From positions 1 to 34,027 of the forward strand of contig JAFRWU010000075.1 of assembly GCA_017441705.1 (NCBI GenBank): a stretch of 34,027 nucleotides of DNA, read 5' to 3'. The stretch is from Clostridia bacterium. GTDB taxonomy: Bacteria; Bacillota; Clostridia; Oscillospirales; QAMX01. Within the stretch, counting starts at the first letter, position 1. Each line of letters begins with the position of its first letter. The notes beneath the pieces are model-generated. The model was not told the DNA's origin. It saw nothing but the letters and a program-made list of their open reading frames with translations, and made no database searches. A program made the translations under genes and the position numbers. Shown here in pieces: positions 8,529-15,231 of this stretch.

Positions 8529-9203
8529 ATGAGGATCGTATTCGTGCGTCACGGAGATCCGGATTACAAAAACGACTGCCTGACTCCCATCGGGAGGGAA
8601 CAGGCGAAGGCGGCGGCCGAGCGGCTGAAGGAGGAGGGGATCTCGGAACTCTATTCCTCCACCTGCGGCAGAGCGCTGGAGACCGCGGCCTACGCCTCGG
8701 AAGCCCTGGGCCTTCCGGTCAGGGAGCTGGACTTCATGCGGGAGGTCAGCTGGGGCAGCCGGGACGGAACGCCGATCTTTGCCTGGGGACACCCGTGGGC
8801 CATCGCCAACGAGCTGGCGAAATCCGGCTACGACCTGACCGATCCCGCCTGGCGGGAACATCCCTACTACAAAAACAATACCGTCGTGGACGTGGTCGCC
8901 AAGGTGGACGAGGGGATCGACGGGTGGCTTTCCTCCCTCGGCTATGAGAGAGAGGGCGTTTATTACCGCTGCCGCCGCGGGGACGAGGAGGAATACACCG
9001 TCGCGCTTGTCAGCCACGGGGGCTCCTCCGCCGCGGCGATGGGCCGTATCCTGAACCTGACCTTCCCTTATACCTGTGCGCTTTTCCATATTCCTTTCAC
9101 CGGTCTCAACGTGATCCGGCTGGACCGCCGGATCGGAAGCCTCGGTCTCCCGGTCCTGGAGCTTGCGGGGGACGGGAAGCACATCCGCGGCCTGACGCTC
9201 TGA
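8529..9203 (+). CDS. Histidine phosphatase family protein (phosphoglycerate mutase-like)
   Basis: The 224-residue protein begins with FVRHGDPDY, so His8 is the likely phospho-accepting residue of the RHG motif. Arg48 (STCGRALETA), Glu72 and His163 (LVSHGG) complete the usual pocket. The family includes phosphosugar phosphatases and mutases; members of this size in Clostridia are mostly uncharacterised. The ATG follows AAAGGAGGAG and lies 12 bases after the alpha-galactosidase stop, implying cotranscription. A role in dephosphorylating a sugar intermediate is only an inference from context. Confidence 0.88.
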   Translation: MRIVFVRHGDPDYKNDCLTPIGREQAKAAAERLKEEGISELYSSTCGRALETAAYASEALGLPVRELDFMREVSWGSRDGTPIFAWGHPWAIANELAKSGYDLTDPAWREHPYYKNNTVVDVVAKVDEGIDGWLSSLGYEREGVYYRCRRGDEEEYTVALVSHGGSSAAAMGRILNLTFPYTCALFHIPFTGLNVIRLDRRIGSLGLPVLELAGDGKHIRGLTL

Positions 9204-9250
9204 ATGCGGGGCGCGCCGGATCGCGGCATATCGACGGAAAGGCGGGAAAA

Positions 9251-10198
9251 ATGAAAGAAACAGTCAGAACTCTTGCGCTTTTTCTTCTGGCCGCGTCGTT
9301 TTTCGGCCTCGCGGGATGCAGAGACGGCGGAACGACGAAGGACGGACCGGCGGACGGACCGGAAGACGGAAAGACCGTCGTCCGCTCCGACGACAGTCTG
9401 CCGAAGACGGCCCCCGAAAGCGAACTCGTCTTTTTCGACTGCAGCTTCGCAAACGACGTATCCGAAGAGCTCGGATGGGGAAACTTTGAACTGCACGCGG
9501 AAAAGACGGCGGAGGGAGCCGCGGGCTCCTACCGCTTCCGGGAACTGAACGGGAGCTTCGTCGCTCCGGTCTTCCGCTTTGAAGACGGTGGGGAGATCCT
9601 GAAAGAATGCCGGCGGATCCTTGCCGAAAGCGGCATTTTCGCCCAGAACGGCACGTGGGAAAAGACCGAGGGGATCCCGGAGGATCTGGGTTTCTCGGTG
9701 GCGGCGCGCTATGAAGACGGCGCGCGCCTTTCGGTCTCGGACAACGCGGCCACGCATTTCGACCGGGAGACCGTGGAGAAGCTCGCGTCGCTTTTCTCCC
9801 GCGCGAGCGGCGCCGAAGCCTTTTACGACACCGACGAACTGATCTCGGTCCATTACGAGGTCTACGAGCGGGACGTATACCATTTTTCCGCCGACGTCTA
9901 CCGGACGCCCGAAGGGACCGTGGCGTACGGGATCTATGAAAAGGACGGGGACGGCTCTTCGACGAACGACGGAGAAACCGACGGCGCGATCCTTTCGGAG
10001 ATCGGGAAAATCTATCGGGAAAACGGGATGGACGGCATTCAGGAGTTCCCGCGCCGGGAGGGAGACGTGTACTATACGCTGATGCTGGCTTTCGGGAAAC
10101 GGCAGGAGCGCGTCGCGTCGAACATGGCGATCTCCGACGGACAGCTCGCCGCGCTGAAAGGCGTCCGGGAGACGATCCTTTCCCTGCTTGCAGGCTGA
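9251..10198 (+). CDS. Lipoprotein of unknown function
   Basis: The 315-residue protein has a lipoprotein signal: a charged start (MKETVR), a hydrophobic stretch, and the lipobox LAGC with Cys23 as the lipidated residue. A low-complexity Asp/Gly/Thr linker follows. The rest has no recognised domain; it is acidic and predicted to lie outside the membrane. It starts 47 bases after the phosphatase gene with GGAAAGGCGG as ribosome binding site and is followed 21 bases later by the PrsW-like gene. It may be a partner or substrate of that protease, but nothing in the sequence proves it. Confidence 0.8.
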   Translation: MKETVRTLALFLLAASFFGLAGCRDGGTTKDGPADGPEDGKTVVRSDDSLPKTAPESELVFFDCSFANDVSEELGWGNFELHAEKTAEGAAGSYRFRELNGSFVAPVFRFEDGGEILKECRRILAESGIFAQNGTWEKTEGIPEDLGFSVAARYEDGARLSVSDNAATHFDRETVEKLASLFSRASGAEAFYDTDELISVHYEVYERDVYHFSADVYRTPEGTVAYGIYEKDGDGSSTNDGETDGAILSEIGKIYRENGMDGIQEFPRREGDVYYTLMLAFGKRQERVASNMAISDGQLAALKGVRETILSLLAG

Positions 10199-10219
10199 TT
10201 CTTTACAAAGAGGCTTTTT

Positions 10220-10939
10220 ATGTTTTATTTTTCCATTCCCTCGATCGGGACATATAAGATCCTTCTGGTGATCGCCGCGGTGATCCCCGCGGCCTTCCTG
10301 ATGTTCAAGGTCTACCGGTCCGACCGGCTGGAAAAGGAGTCGCCCGGGATGCTCTGGCGGCTTACGAAGGCGGGGATCTTCGCGGCCCTGATCGCCCTGG
10401 TCCTCGAACGCGCCGGCAGCGCGCTCCTCGACCTTCTCGTACGGGAGGAAAGCGCGGCTTACAACGTGATCCTCTATTTCGTCGTCGTGGCGCTTTCGGA
10501 GGAGGGAGCGAAGTATTTCCTCCTGAAGCGGAGCTCCTGGCGCTCGCCGGAGTTCGACTGCCAGTTCGACGGGGTCGTATACGCGGTGTTCGTGTCTCTG
10601 GGCTTCGCGCTCTGGGAAAACGTCAGCTACGTGATGGCCTACGGCTTTCAGACGGCGATCCTCCGGGCGCTGACCGCCATCCCGGGGCACGCCTGCTTCG
10701 GCGTTTTCATGGGCGTCTTCTACGGGCTCGCCCGCAGGAGCGAAAACGGAGGAAGGGCGGGGGAGGCGAAGGCCTGCCGGATCCTTTCGCTTCTGGTCCC
10801 GATCCTTCTCCACGGCGCTTACGATTACGTTGCGAGCGCGGAGGGCGGAGACTGGATCTTCGTCGGTTTCATACTCCTGCTGTTCGCCGTTTCTTACCTT
10901 ACGGTCGGAATCGCCTCGCGGCGCGACCGGTTCATCTGA
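10220..10939 (+). CDS. PrsW-family intramembrane metalloprotease
   Basis: The 239-residue multi-spanning membrane protein carries the motifs of the PrsW/CPBP-like glutamic protease superfamily: SEEGAKY (Glu94, Glu95), FDGVVYA, WENVSYV (Glu133), PGHACFG (His157) and LHGAYDY (His198). In Bacillus subtilis PrsW cleaves an anti-sigma factor (RsiW) at site 1. No sigma/anti-sigma pair is in this window, so the substrate is open. It is shorter than some relatives but keeps all active-site motifs. It is the last gene of the alpha-galactosidase operon; the ATG has AAAGAGG ten bases upstream. Confidence 0.87.
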   Translation: MFYFSIPSIGTYKILLVIAAVIPAAFLMFKVYRSDRLEKESPGMLWRLTKAGIFAALIALVLERAGSALLDLLVREESAAYNVILYFVVVALSEEGAKYFLLKRSSWRSPEFDCQFDGVVYAVFVSLGFALWENVSYVMAYGFQTAILRALTAIPGHACFGVFMGVFYGLARRSENGGRAGEAKACRILSLLVPILLHGAYDYVASAEGGDWIFVGFILLLFAVSYLTVGIASRRDRFI

Positions 10940-10949
10940 CCGGACGATG

Positions 10950-10980
10950 AAAAACGCCCCGCGCCGTCGGCGCGGGGCGT
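10950..10980 (-). terminator. Terminator of the TIM-barrel isomerase gene
   Basis: The stem ACGCCCCGCGCC/GGCGCGGGGCGT (10954-10965 with 10969-10980) is followed on the minus strand by a run of T (plus-strand 10950-10953). It lies 20 bases past the minus-strand stop at 11000. On the plus strand it has no T tract, although the preceding PrsW-like gene also ends here. Confidence 0.8.
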
Positions 10981-10999
10981 ACCGGTACCCGGCGGGATT

Positions 11000-11857
11000 T
11001 CAGGCTTCCTCGATCATGGAGGCGAGGAGTCTCGCGGAGGAGGCCATATACCGCGCGTAGTCGGCCCGGAGCGGTTCCGGACGGCGGCCGCATCCGACCT
11101 CCAGATTCAGACTGCCCCGGTATCCCGCGCCCTTCAGCCCGCGCGCGACCCCGGCCCAGTCGGTATTGCCCAGGAAGGGGGCGATATGCACGTCGCCCTC
11201 GGCGAAATTGTCGTTGATATGCACCATACGCAGCCTTTTCCCGATCAGGAGGAGGGATTTCTCCTGATCCTGTCCGGAGATGTTCGCGTGCCCCGTGTCC
11301 CAGCAGACGCCGATCCCGAGCTCGTCCGCGAGAGAGATCAGGTCGGCCGTTTCGGTGCCGAAGCGCCGGATCTCCTTCGGCGCGCTCCGTCCGGGTCCGC
11401 GCATGTTTTCCAGGGCGAGGGTCAGCCCGGCCTTTGCCGCCTCGTCGCGGTAGAAGGCGAGAAAATCCAGCGCCGCGGCTCTTTCCCGCCCGGCGTCGTA
11501 ATCCCGGGTCATGGCGGTGCGGGGATGGATCGCGGCGCAGTCGACCCCGGCGCGCACGGCGAGCTTTACGGCGCGCACGGAGGCGAGACGGAATTCCTCC
11601 CATCCGTAGGGAGAATCCGGCCCCGGATAGTCGAAGGGAAGATGCGCGTAACGGAACCGGACGCCTTCCGCCTCCGCGTCCCGCATTTTTCCGGCGAAAT
11701 CCTCCTCCCAGTCCTCCCGCAGAAGGACGGGCGTTTCAAACCCGTGATCGATCTCTTCAAATCCCGCGTCCTTCAGAAAAACGAGCGTCTCCCGGAACGG
11801 GAGCGGGGAACCGTCCTTTCTCCGCGTCACGATGTCCGACGACACGCAGAGCTTCAT
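11000..11857 (-). CDS. Sugar phosphate isomerase/epimerase-type TIM barrel protein
   Basis: The 285-residue protein belongs to the xylose-isomerase-like TIM barrel (AP endonuclease 2) superfamily. Conserved metal-site segments are visible: AAIHPRTA, LALENMRGP, VCWDTGHANISG, MVHINDN and LNLEVG. Members isomerise or epimerise sugars, keto-sugars or inositol derivatives, or act as endonuclease IV; the short loops and the WDTGHAN motif favour the sugar-active group. ATG at 11857 is preceded by AGAGGTGA. It stands alone on the minus strand with its own promoter and terminator. The substrate cannot be assigned. Confidence 0.85.
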   Translation of the reverse strand: MKLCVSSDIVTRRKDGSPLPFRETLVFLKDAGFEEIDHGFETPVLLREDWEEDFAGKMRDAEAEGVRFRYAHLPFDYPGPDSPYGWEEFRLASVRAVKLAVRAGVDCAAIHPRTAMTRDYDAGRERAAALDFLAFYRDEAAKAGLTLALENMRGPGRSAPKEIRRFGTETADLISLADELGIGVCWDTGHANISGQDQEKSLLLIGKRLRMVHINDNFAEGDVHIAPFLGNTDWAGVARGLKGAGYRGSLNLEVGCGRRPEPLRADYARYMASSARLLASMIEEA

Positions 11858-11874
11858 CCGAAATCACCTCTCCG

Positions 11875-11902
11875 GGATCTCCGGACGGCGCGTCCGGGAT
11901 CC
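11875..11902. promoter_or_regulatory. Hairpin in the 5' leader of the isomerase gene
   Basis: A near-perfect inverted repeat (GGATC-T-CCGGACG then CGTCCGGGATCC, with a three-base loop) sits between the minus-strand -10 and the ribosome binding site. On the plus strand it is followed by TGTTTTTG and looks like a terminator. It may control translation of the minus-strand gene or block read-through into the divergent promoter. Confidence 0.5.
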
Positions 11903-11917
11903 TGTTTTTGTATTTCT

Positions 11918-11946
11918 ATTATTCCATAACCGGCGCCGTTTTGCAA
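11918..11946 (-). promoter_or_regulatory. Promoter of the isomerase gene
   Basis: On the minus strand, TTGCAA (11941-11946), a 17-base spacer and AATAAT (11918-11923). It is divergent from the PAP2 promoter. Confidence 0.8.
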
Positions 11947-11970
11947 GAGGGAGGAGATCCCGGTAAAGGC

Positions 11971-11999
11971 TTGAAATTTCATCCCCGATAGGCTATAAT
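11971..11999 (+). promoter_or_regulatory. Promoter of the PAP2/YwaF gene pair
   Basis: TTGAAA (11971-11976), a 17-base spacer and TATAAT (11994-11999), 71 bases before the ATG. Confidence 0.85.
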
Positions 12000-12070
12000 G
12001 AAAAAAAGCGCGAAAAACCTCCTGTGTTTTTCGCGCGGGATAACGAAAAACGGTCACGGGAGCGGAAGAC

Positions 12071-12802
12071 ATGAAAGAAAAGCGGACGGCAAAGAAAATG
12101 CGCGGCGGGGGAAACCCGGAAAAACGAGAACCATCGAAGTTTTTCCGTCGTTTTCCTCCTTACGTTTGGATCTCCTTTGCGCTCGTATTCTCTTTTCAGA
12201 TGACGGTTTTCTACGGATCGCACGTCTTTTTGCCTTACCTTCCGAAGTATTGTCCGATCACCTGGCTCGATCTTCAGATCCCTCTCGTGCCGGAATGGCT
12301 CGTTGTCTATTTCCTTTCGTATCTTTCCTGGACGGTCACCGTGATCCTGATCCTGTCGGAAAACAAGAATCACGGCTACCGCTTCGCCATGGCCTATGTG
12401 ACCTCTCTTGCGATATCCGGCGTCTTTTTCCTCGCCTGGCCGCTGACGATGGAGAGACCGGAGGTCACCGGGACCGGCTTCTTTTATGACTGGCTGCGCT
12501 TTCTCTACGCCGTTGACGAGCCGGTCAATTTCTTCCCGTCGCTTCACGTGGTGTTCAGCTATATGTGCTTCCGCGGCAGCCTCGGCTGCCGGAAGATCCC
12601 CCGCGCTTATGCGATCGGTCAGGGCGTGTTTCTGATATTGGTCTGTTTCAGCGTGCTTTTCGTCAAGCAGCATTTCCTGATCGACGTGCCGGCCGGTCTT
12701 GCCGTGGGTGAAATCGCCTGGCAGATCGCCCGCCTTTCCCGCGCCGAACGGTTTCCGTTCCTTCTGGAACGTGCTTTCAAAAAAGAAAAGAAGAGGAGCT
12801 GA
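12071..12802 (+). CDS. PAP2-superfamily membrane phosphatase/phosphotransferase
   Basis: The 243-residue integral membrane protein has the active-site motifs of the PAP2 family: WPLTMERP (about 123-130) for the first motif, PSLHV (His159) for the second, and KQHFLIDVPAG (His201, Asp205) for the third. Such proteins dephosphorylate phosphatidic acid, undecaprenyl pyrophosphate or diacylglycerol pyrophosphate, or transfer inositol phosphate. Around six membrane spans follow a basic cytoplasmic N-terminus. The ATG at 12071 has a modest GGGAGCGG site. The YwaF-like gene starts five bases after its stop, so a shared lipid-related role is likely. Substrate is not determinable. Confidence 0.9.
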   Translation: MKEKRTAKKMRGGGNPEKREPSKFFRRFPPYVWISFALVFSFQMTVFYGSHVFLPYLPKYCPITWLDLQIPLVPEWLVVYFLSYLSWTVTVILILSENKNHGYRFAMAYVTSLAISGVFFLAWPLTMERPEVTGTGFFYDWLRFLYAVDEPVNFFPSLHVVFSYMCFRGSLGCRKIPRAYAIGQGVFLILVCFSVLFVKQHFLIDVPAGLAVGEIAWQIARLSRAERFPFLLERAFKKEKKRS

Positions 12803-12807
12803 TCCCC

Positions 12808-13611
12808 ATGACTTCCACGGCGGACATCCTGATCCTGCGGCCCTTCAACGCGGTTTTTCTCGTCACCTTCGCGGCCTTCGTTCTCCTTCTTGTGATCGCA
12901 AGTCTTCTGGTGCGCGGCAGGAGCGCCCGCGTCAAAAAGACGGTGATCGTCGCGGCGTGCGCCGTCACGCTGATCGGCTTTTTCATCTACAAATACTTCC
13001 TTTCGATCGACGCGGCGTACGATGCGATCACCGCCGACACAGGCGGCTTCAACTGGTGGGGGGAACTGCCGTTCCATCTTTGCAACGTCAACATGATCCT
13101 GATCCCGATCGCGGTCCTCACAAAAAAACGCCCGCTTCTCAGCTTCTGCTTTTTCGTGGGGCCTCTCGGCGCGACGCTGGCGCTTGTCATGCCGGGCAAC
13201 GGATTTGACGGCTATTCGATCCTGCTGCCGAGAATGATCGGCTATTTCGGGACCCATTTCATGATCGTGATCCTGGCGATCGCCATCGTGACTTTCGGTT
13301 TTTATAAGCCGCGCTTCCGCGACATCCCCATGACCGCGCTGACGCTGGCGGCGGTGGCTTTCGTCGCCTTCCTGATCTCGCTGCTTTTCCGGGTGACCGG
13401 TCTCAACGCCTTCGCGAATTATTTCTATACGATGGACCCCGAAGGGAACCCGGTGCTCGGCCTCTTCAAGAAGCTGATCCCGGTGCCGTATCTCTACCTT
13501 CTGCCCTCCATTCTTGTGATCGCGGCTTACGCAGCCCTGGTCACGCTGGGATTCTTCCTCGCGGACAGGATCCAGGGGCGTCTGCGGAATTGTAAAGAGA
13601 CTGAAGACTGA
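12808..13611 (+). CDS. YwaF/TMEM164-related integral membrane protein
   Basis: The 267-residue protein has about seven hydrophobic segments and matches the YwaF (TIGR02206) family through GELPFHLCNVNM, GYSILLPRMIGYFGTHF, NYFYTMDPEGNP and PYLYLLPS. The related human protein TMEM164 has been described as a phospholipid acyltransferase acting through a cysteine and histidine; the HLC pair here is in the equivalent region. Bacterial function is unproven. ATG 12808 follows AGAGGAG, five bases after the PAP2 stop. No terminator is obvious right after it; low-GC sequence with a possible new promoter follows. Confidence 0.85.
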   Translation: MTSTADILILRPFNAVFLVTFAAFVLLLVIASLLVRGRSARVKKTVIVAACAVTLIGFFIYKYFLSIDAAYDAITADTGGFNWWGELPFHLCNVNMILIPIAVLTKKRPLLSFCFFVGPLGATLALVMPGNGFDGYSILLPRMIGYFGTHFMIVILAIAIVTFGFYKPRFRDIPMTALTLAAVAFVAFLISLLFRVTGLNAFANYFYTMDPEGNPVLGLFKKLIPVPYLYLLPSILVIAAYAALVTLGFFLADRIQGRLRNCKETED

Positions 13612-13619
13612 GAACGGTG

Positions 13620-13646
13620 TTGACAGGAGAGCTTATGAGGTACAAT
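13620..13646 (+). promoter_or_regulatory. Possible promoter of a short transcript
   Basis: TTGACA (13620-13625) and TACAAT (13641-13646) are separated by 15 bases, shorter than usual. A GAAGGAA and an ATG at 13660 follow, but the 81-codon frame it opens has no recognisable content. A terminator-like hairpin at 13775-13819 would give a transcript of about 165 bases. It may instead be the left-end promoter of a decayed insertion sequence. In the gene-poor stretch 13612-14079 this is the only promoter-like signal seen. Confidence 0.35.
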
Positions 13647-13723
13647 AGAAGGAATCTCTATGGGTATTAACGGCTCCTTTCCTGGATGCGCAAGGGGAAT
13701 CCCGAATGTGTCCTCATTAATCG

Positions 13724-13740
13724 TGAAATATACCGAAAGT
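13724..13740 (+). repeat. Direct repeat, copy 1
   Basis: TGAAATATACCGAAAGT occurs here and again at 13992-14008, 268 bases apart, with GAAG following one base later in both. Both copies are followed by a hairpin (13775 and 14010). The repeats bracket the transposase remnant. Confidence 0.75.
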
Positions 13741-13774
13741 CGAAGGGATTGTAGTAAAAGCCCTGAAATAACAA

Positions 13775-13819
13775 GAGACCGAGACGGCAGAAAACAGCCG
13801 CCTCGGTTTCTCATTTTTT
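13775..13819 (+). terminator. Terminator-like hairpin with T run
   Basis: GAGACCGAGACGGC (13775-13788) pairs imperfectly with GCCGCCTCGGTTTCTC (13797-13812) around a short A-rich loop, and six T follow at 13814-13819. It would end a transcript from the promoter-like site at 13620. Confidence 0.65.
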
Positions 13820-13952
13820 GGCGTGGCCAAGCAGAACTATGGATTTCGGCAGTTCCTTCTGCGTGGGCAGAAGAAGGTTTACGACCGAGGTGCTTCTGCT
13901 GGTGATAACCTGCAACATAAACAAACTGCATGCCAAGAGTCAGCAAAATTGA
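13820..13952 (+). pseudogene. 3' remnant of a DDE transposase, frameshifted
   Basis: The frame reading KQNYGFRQFLLRGQKKV matches the C-terminal end of IS1182/IS5-type transposases, where a GxRxFLLRGxxKV segment is followed by a hydrophobic stretch and NINKLH. Here that continuation (TEVLLLVITCNINKLH) is found in the next frame, after an apparent one-base insertion near 13882. It ends at a TGA at 13950-13952. The rest of the gene is missing, so this is a dead fragment. The transposase family call rests on motif memory and could be off by subfamily. Confidence 0.6.
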
Positions 13953-13991
13953 ACCGGCACGCAGTTGTTCGAAAAAGATTCGGCTTAACCA

Positions 13992-14008
13992 TGAAATATA
14001 CCGAAAGT
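13992..14008 (+). repeat. Direct repeat, copy 2
   Basis: Same 17 bases as at 13724-13740. It lies 39 bases past the transposase remnant's stop and just before the hairpin at 14010-14045. It may mark the edge of the former element or be an older repeat used in the deletion. Confidence 0.75.
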
Positions 14009-14009
14009 A

Positions 14010-14045
14010 GAAGCGGGAAAGAATCGTTCTGTTCTTTCCCGCTTC
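14010..14045 (-). terminator. Inverted repeat downstream of the lipoprotein gene
   Basis: A perfect fourteen-base stem (GAAGCGGGAAAGAA with TTCTTTCCCGCTTC) and eight-base loop lie 35 bases past the minus-strand stop at 14080. The downstream T content is weak (TCTACTTTC). Probably the terminator of the lipoprotein gene. Confidence 0.55.
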
Positions 14046-14079
14046 GCAGCGACAGTGAATCACTGCGTGCCGTGTTTTG

Positions 14080-14625
14080 CTATTCGATGACGATCTTGTC
14101 CACTGAGCAGCAGGAAGTGAAGGAGGGCAGCGAAGATGCTCCGAACACACCGACATAGCTCCAGGTATCAAAAAGAATATCGCTTTTATTGCGAATCCAG
14201 CCGAGTATTACGTCGTCGCTCATGAGAAGATCACCCTCAATGGAATAGGAGATGTCGTTCTGGTACAGGTCTTTTCCGTAATAGGTGATTCTCGTCGCAT
14301 CAGAACGACCGACATCCTCCAGGAATTCACGGAGATGAATCCCGCCGCAGAGGAAGCTTGTCTGCATTGCTCCGGTGCCATTTTCACCGGGTTCTACGGT
14401 TTTCATCATGCTGCAGATGATCTTGGAAAGCTCATGTTCTTCGGCATCGGATCTCGAATAGGAGTCGACGGTGCCTCCTTCCACGGCAATAGTCCATGTG
14501 ACGGTATCCAGCGTGACGGCTGCGGCTTCCTCCGCTGCGATCTCATCCGGAGTCTTGCCGGAACAGCCTGAGAACAGAGATGTCAGAATAAGCATAACAG
14601 CGAGAAATGAAACAGTCTTCCTCAT
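14080..14625 (-). CDS. Small lipoprotein, possibly with a molybdopterin-oxidoreductase-like fold
   Basis: The 181-residue protein starts MRKTVSFLAV and has the lipobox LFSGC with Cys21 as the lipidated residue. The ATG at 14625 was preferred to an upstream in-frame start because AAAGGAG lies just before it. The mature part (GGIHLREFLEDVG, then YYGKDLYQNDISYSIEGDLL, then CSVDKIVIE) has the layout of small sulfite-oxidase-fold domains. No conserved cofactor cysteine can be confirmed, so this is tentative. Base composition is visibly less GC-rich than in neighbours, which suggests acquisition. It has its own promoter (14716-14743) and a downstream hairpin. Confidence 0.75.
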   Translation of the reverse strand: MRKTVSFLAVMLILTSLFSGCSGKTPDEIAAEEAAAVTLDTVTWTIAVEGGTVDSYSRSDAEEHELSKIICSMMKTVEPGENGTGAMQTSFLCGGIHLREFLEDVGRSDATRITYYGKDLYQNDISYSIEGDLLMSDDVILGWIRNKSDILFDTWSYVGVFGASSLPSFTSCCSVDKIVIE

Positions 14626-14715
14626 GAGAACTCCTTTCTTTATGTGTGGGATCATCGGACAAATTGTTGATTCTGACGTTGCAGAGGGAGACAGACGAAT
14701 CAGCCTCCTGCGTAT

Positions 14716-14743
14716 ATTATATGACATACATCGGGAAAAACAA
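14716..14743 (-). promoter_or_regulatory. Promoter of the small lipoprotein gene
   Basis: On the minus strand, TTGTTT (14738-14743), a 16-base spacer and TATAAT (14716-14721), about 90 bases before the ATG. Confidence 0.65.
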
Positions 14744-14772
14744 TGACAGAAATACGGCTAAAGATGACAAAT

Positions 14773-14958
14773 CTACAGATTTATAAGGGCGGGAGGTACT
14801 GAAGAGATCCTGCTCTTCCGGACAGATGACGGAGAACTCCCGGTAACGTTTTTGAAAGAACGCGAAAAGGAAGATGCGTCTGTGAAGCTGAAGTGTTCTG
14901 CGACTTCACTGACAGTTTTTCCGCCGGCGAGCATTTCCGCAGCCCGTTTCATCATCAG
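14773..14958 (-). pseudogene. C-terminal fragment of an AraC-family regulator
   Basis: Sixty-one codons ending at the TAG at 14773-14775 encode the second helix-turn-helix of an AraC regulator (MMKRAAEMLAGGKTVSEVAE, then FSFTDASSFSRSFKNVTG). The intact regulator encoded at 16707-17540 has the matching end MMKRAAELLTGGKSVGEAAE, so this is a diverged paralogue. Homology stops abruptly at 14959, where a MATE gene fragment begins. It has no start codon, N-terminal domain or promoter. Confidence 0.8.
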
Positions 14959-15068
14959 GCTCCGGCGCGGTGCTTCTGAACATTCTTCTGAACGCGGTCC
15001 TGATCTTCGGCCTTCTCGGGATCCCGGCCATGAGCTTCCGAGGCGCGGCGCTGGCGACGACGATCGCG
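14959..15068 (+). pseudogene. 110-base duplicated fragment of the MATE transporter gene
   Basis: By eye this stretch matches 18188-18297 at all but one of 110 positions, with the mismatch in CGAGGC versus CGGGGC. It encodes the segment LLNILLNAVLIFGLLGIPAM of the transporter. At its left edge, TTCATCAT-AGGCTCCGG resembles both the AraC sequence and the MATE sequence (TTCATCAGCTCCGG), which suggests joining by short homology. At its right edge similarity ends within GATCGCG. Confidence 0.85.
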
Positions 15069-15209
15069 CCGGGATCGATCCCCAATCGCTTGCCCGGGCT
15101 TCAAAACGTGTATCTGGCCGGTCAGTGGCTCCGCATGCCCGGCGGACTGCCGATGGCGGCCGCCAGCGGGCGCGACGCGGCGCTTGCCGTCGCGAAAGCG
15201 GCCGGATAA
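15069..15209 (+). pseudogene. C-terminal fragment of a phytoene-desaturase-like FAD oxidoreductase
   Basis: The frame reads PNRLPGLQNVYLAGQWLRMP and continues GGLPMAAASGRDAA before a TAA at 15207. This is the FAD-binding C-terminal signature of the CrtI/phytoene desaturase-type oxidoreductases (NVYLAGQW..GGLP.A..SGR). It is in frame with the preceding MATE fragment, giving a 79-codon chimeric frame from a GTG at 14970 that has no ribosome binding site. No upstream part of this enzyme is in the window. Confidence 0.75.
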
Positions 15210-15231
15210 GCTTTCCGGACCGTATCCAGAG

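Noticed and set aside
13660-13905. An 81-codon frame with a fair ribosome binding site
   Set aside because: It runs through the direct repeat, a terminator hairpin and out of frame through the transposase remnant, so it is unlikely to encode a protein.
13724-14008. The repeat pair considered as part of a CRISPR array
   Set aside because: Only two copies, 268 bases apart, with a transposase fragment between them and no cas genes.
14970-15209. The 79-codon MATE/oxidoreductase chimera as a functional gene
   Set aside because: No ribosome binding site precedes the GTG, and both parts are incomplete fragments of larger protein families. It is listed as pseudogene pieces instead.
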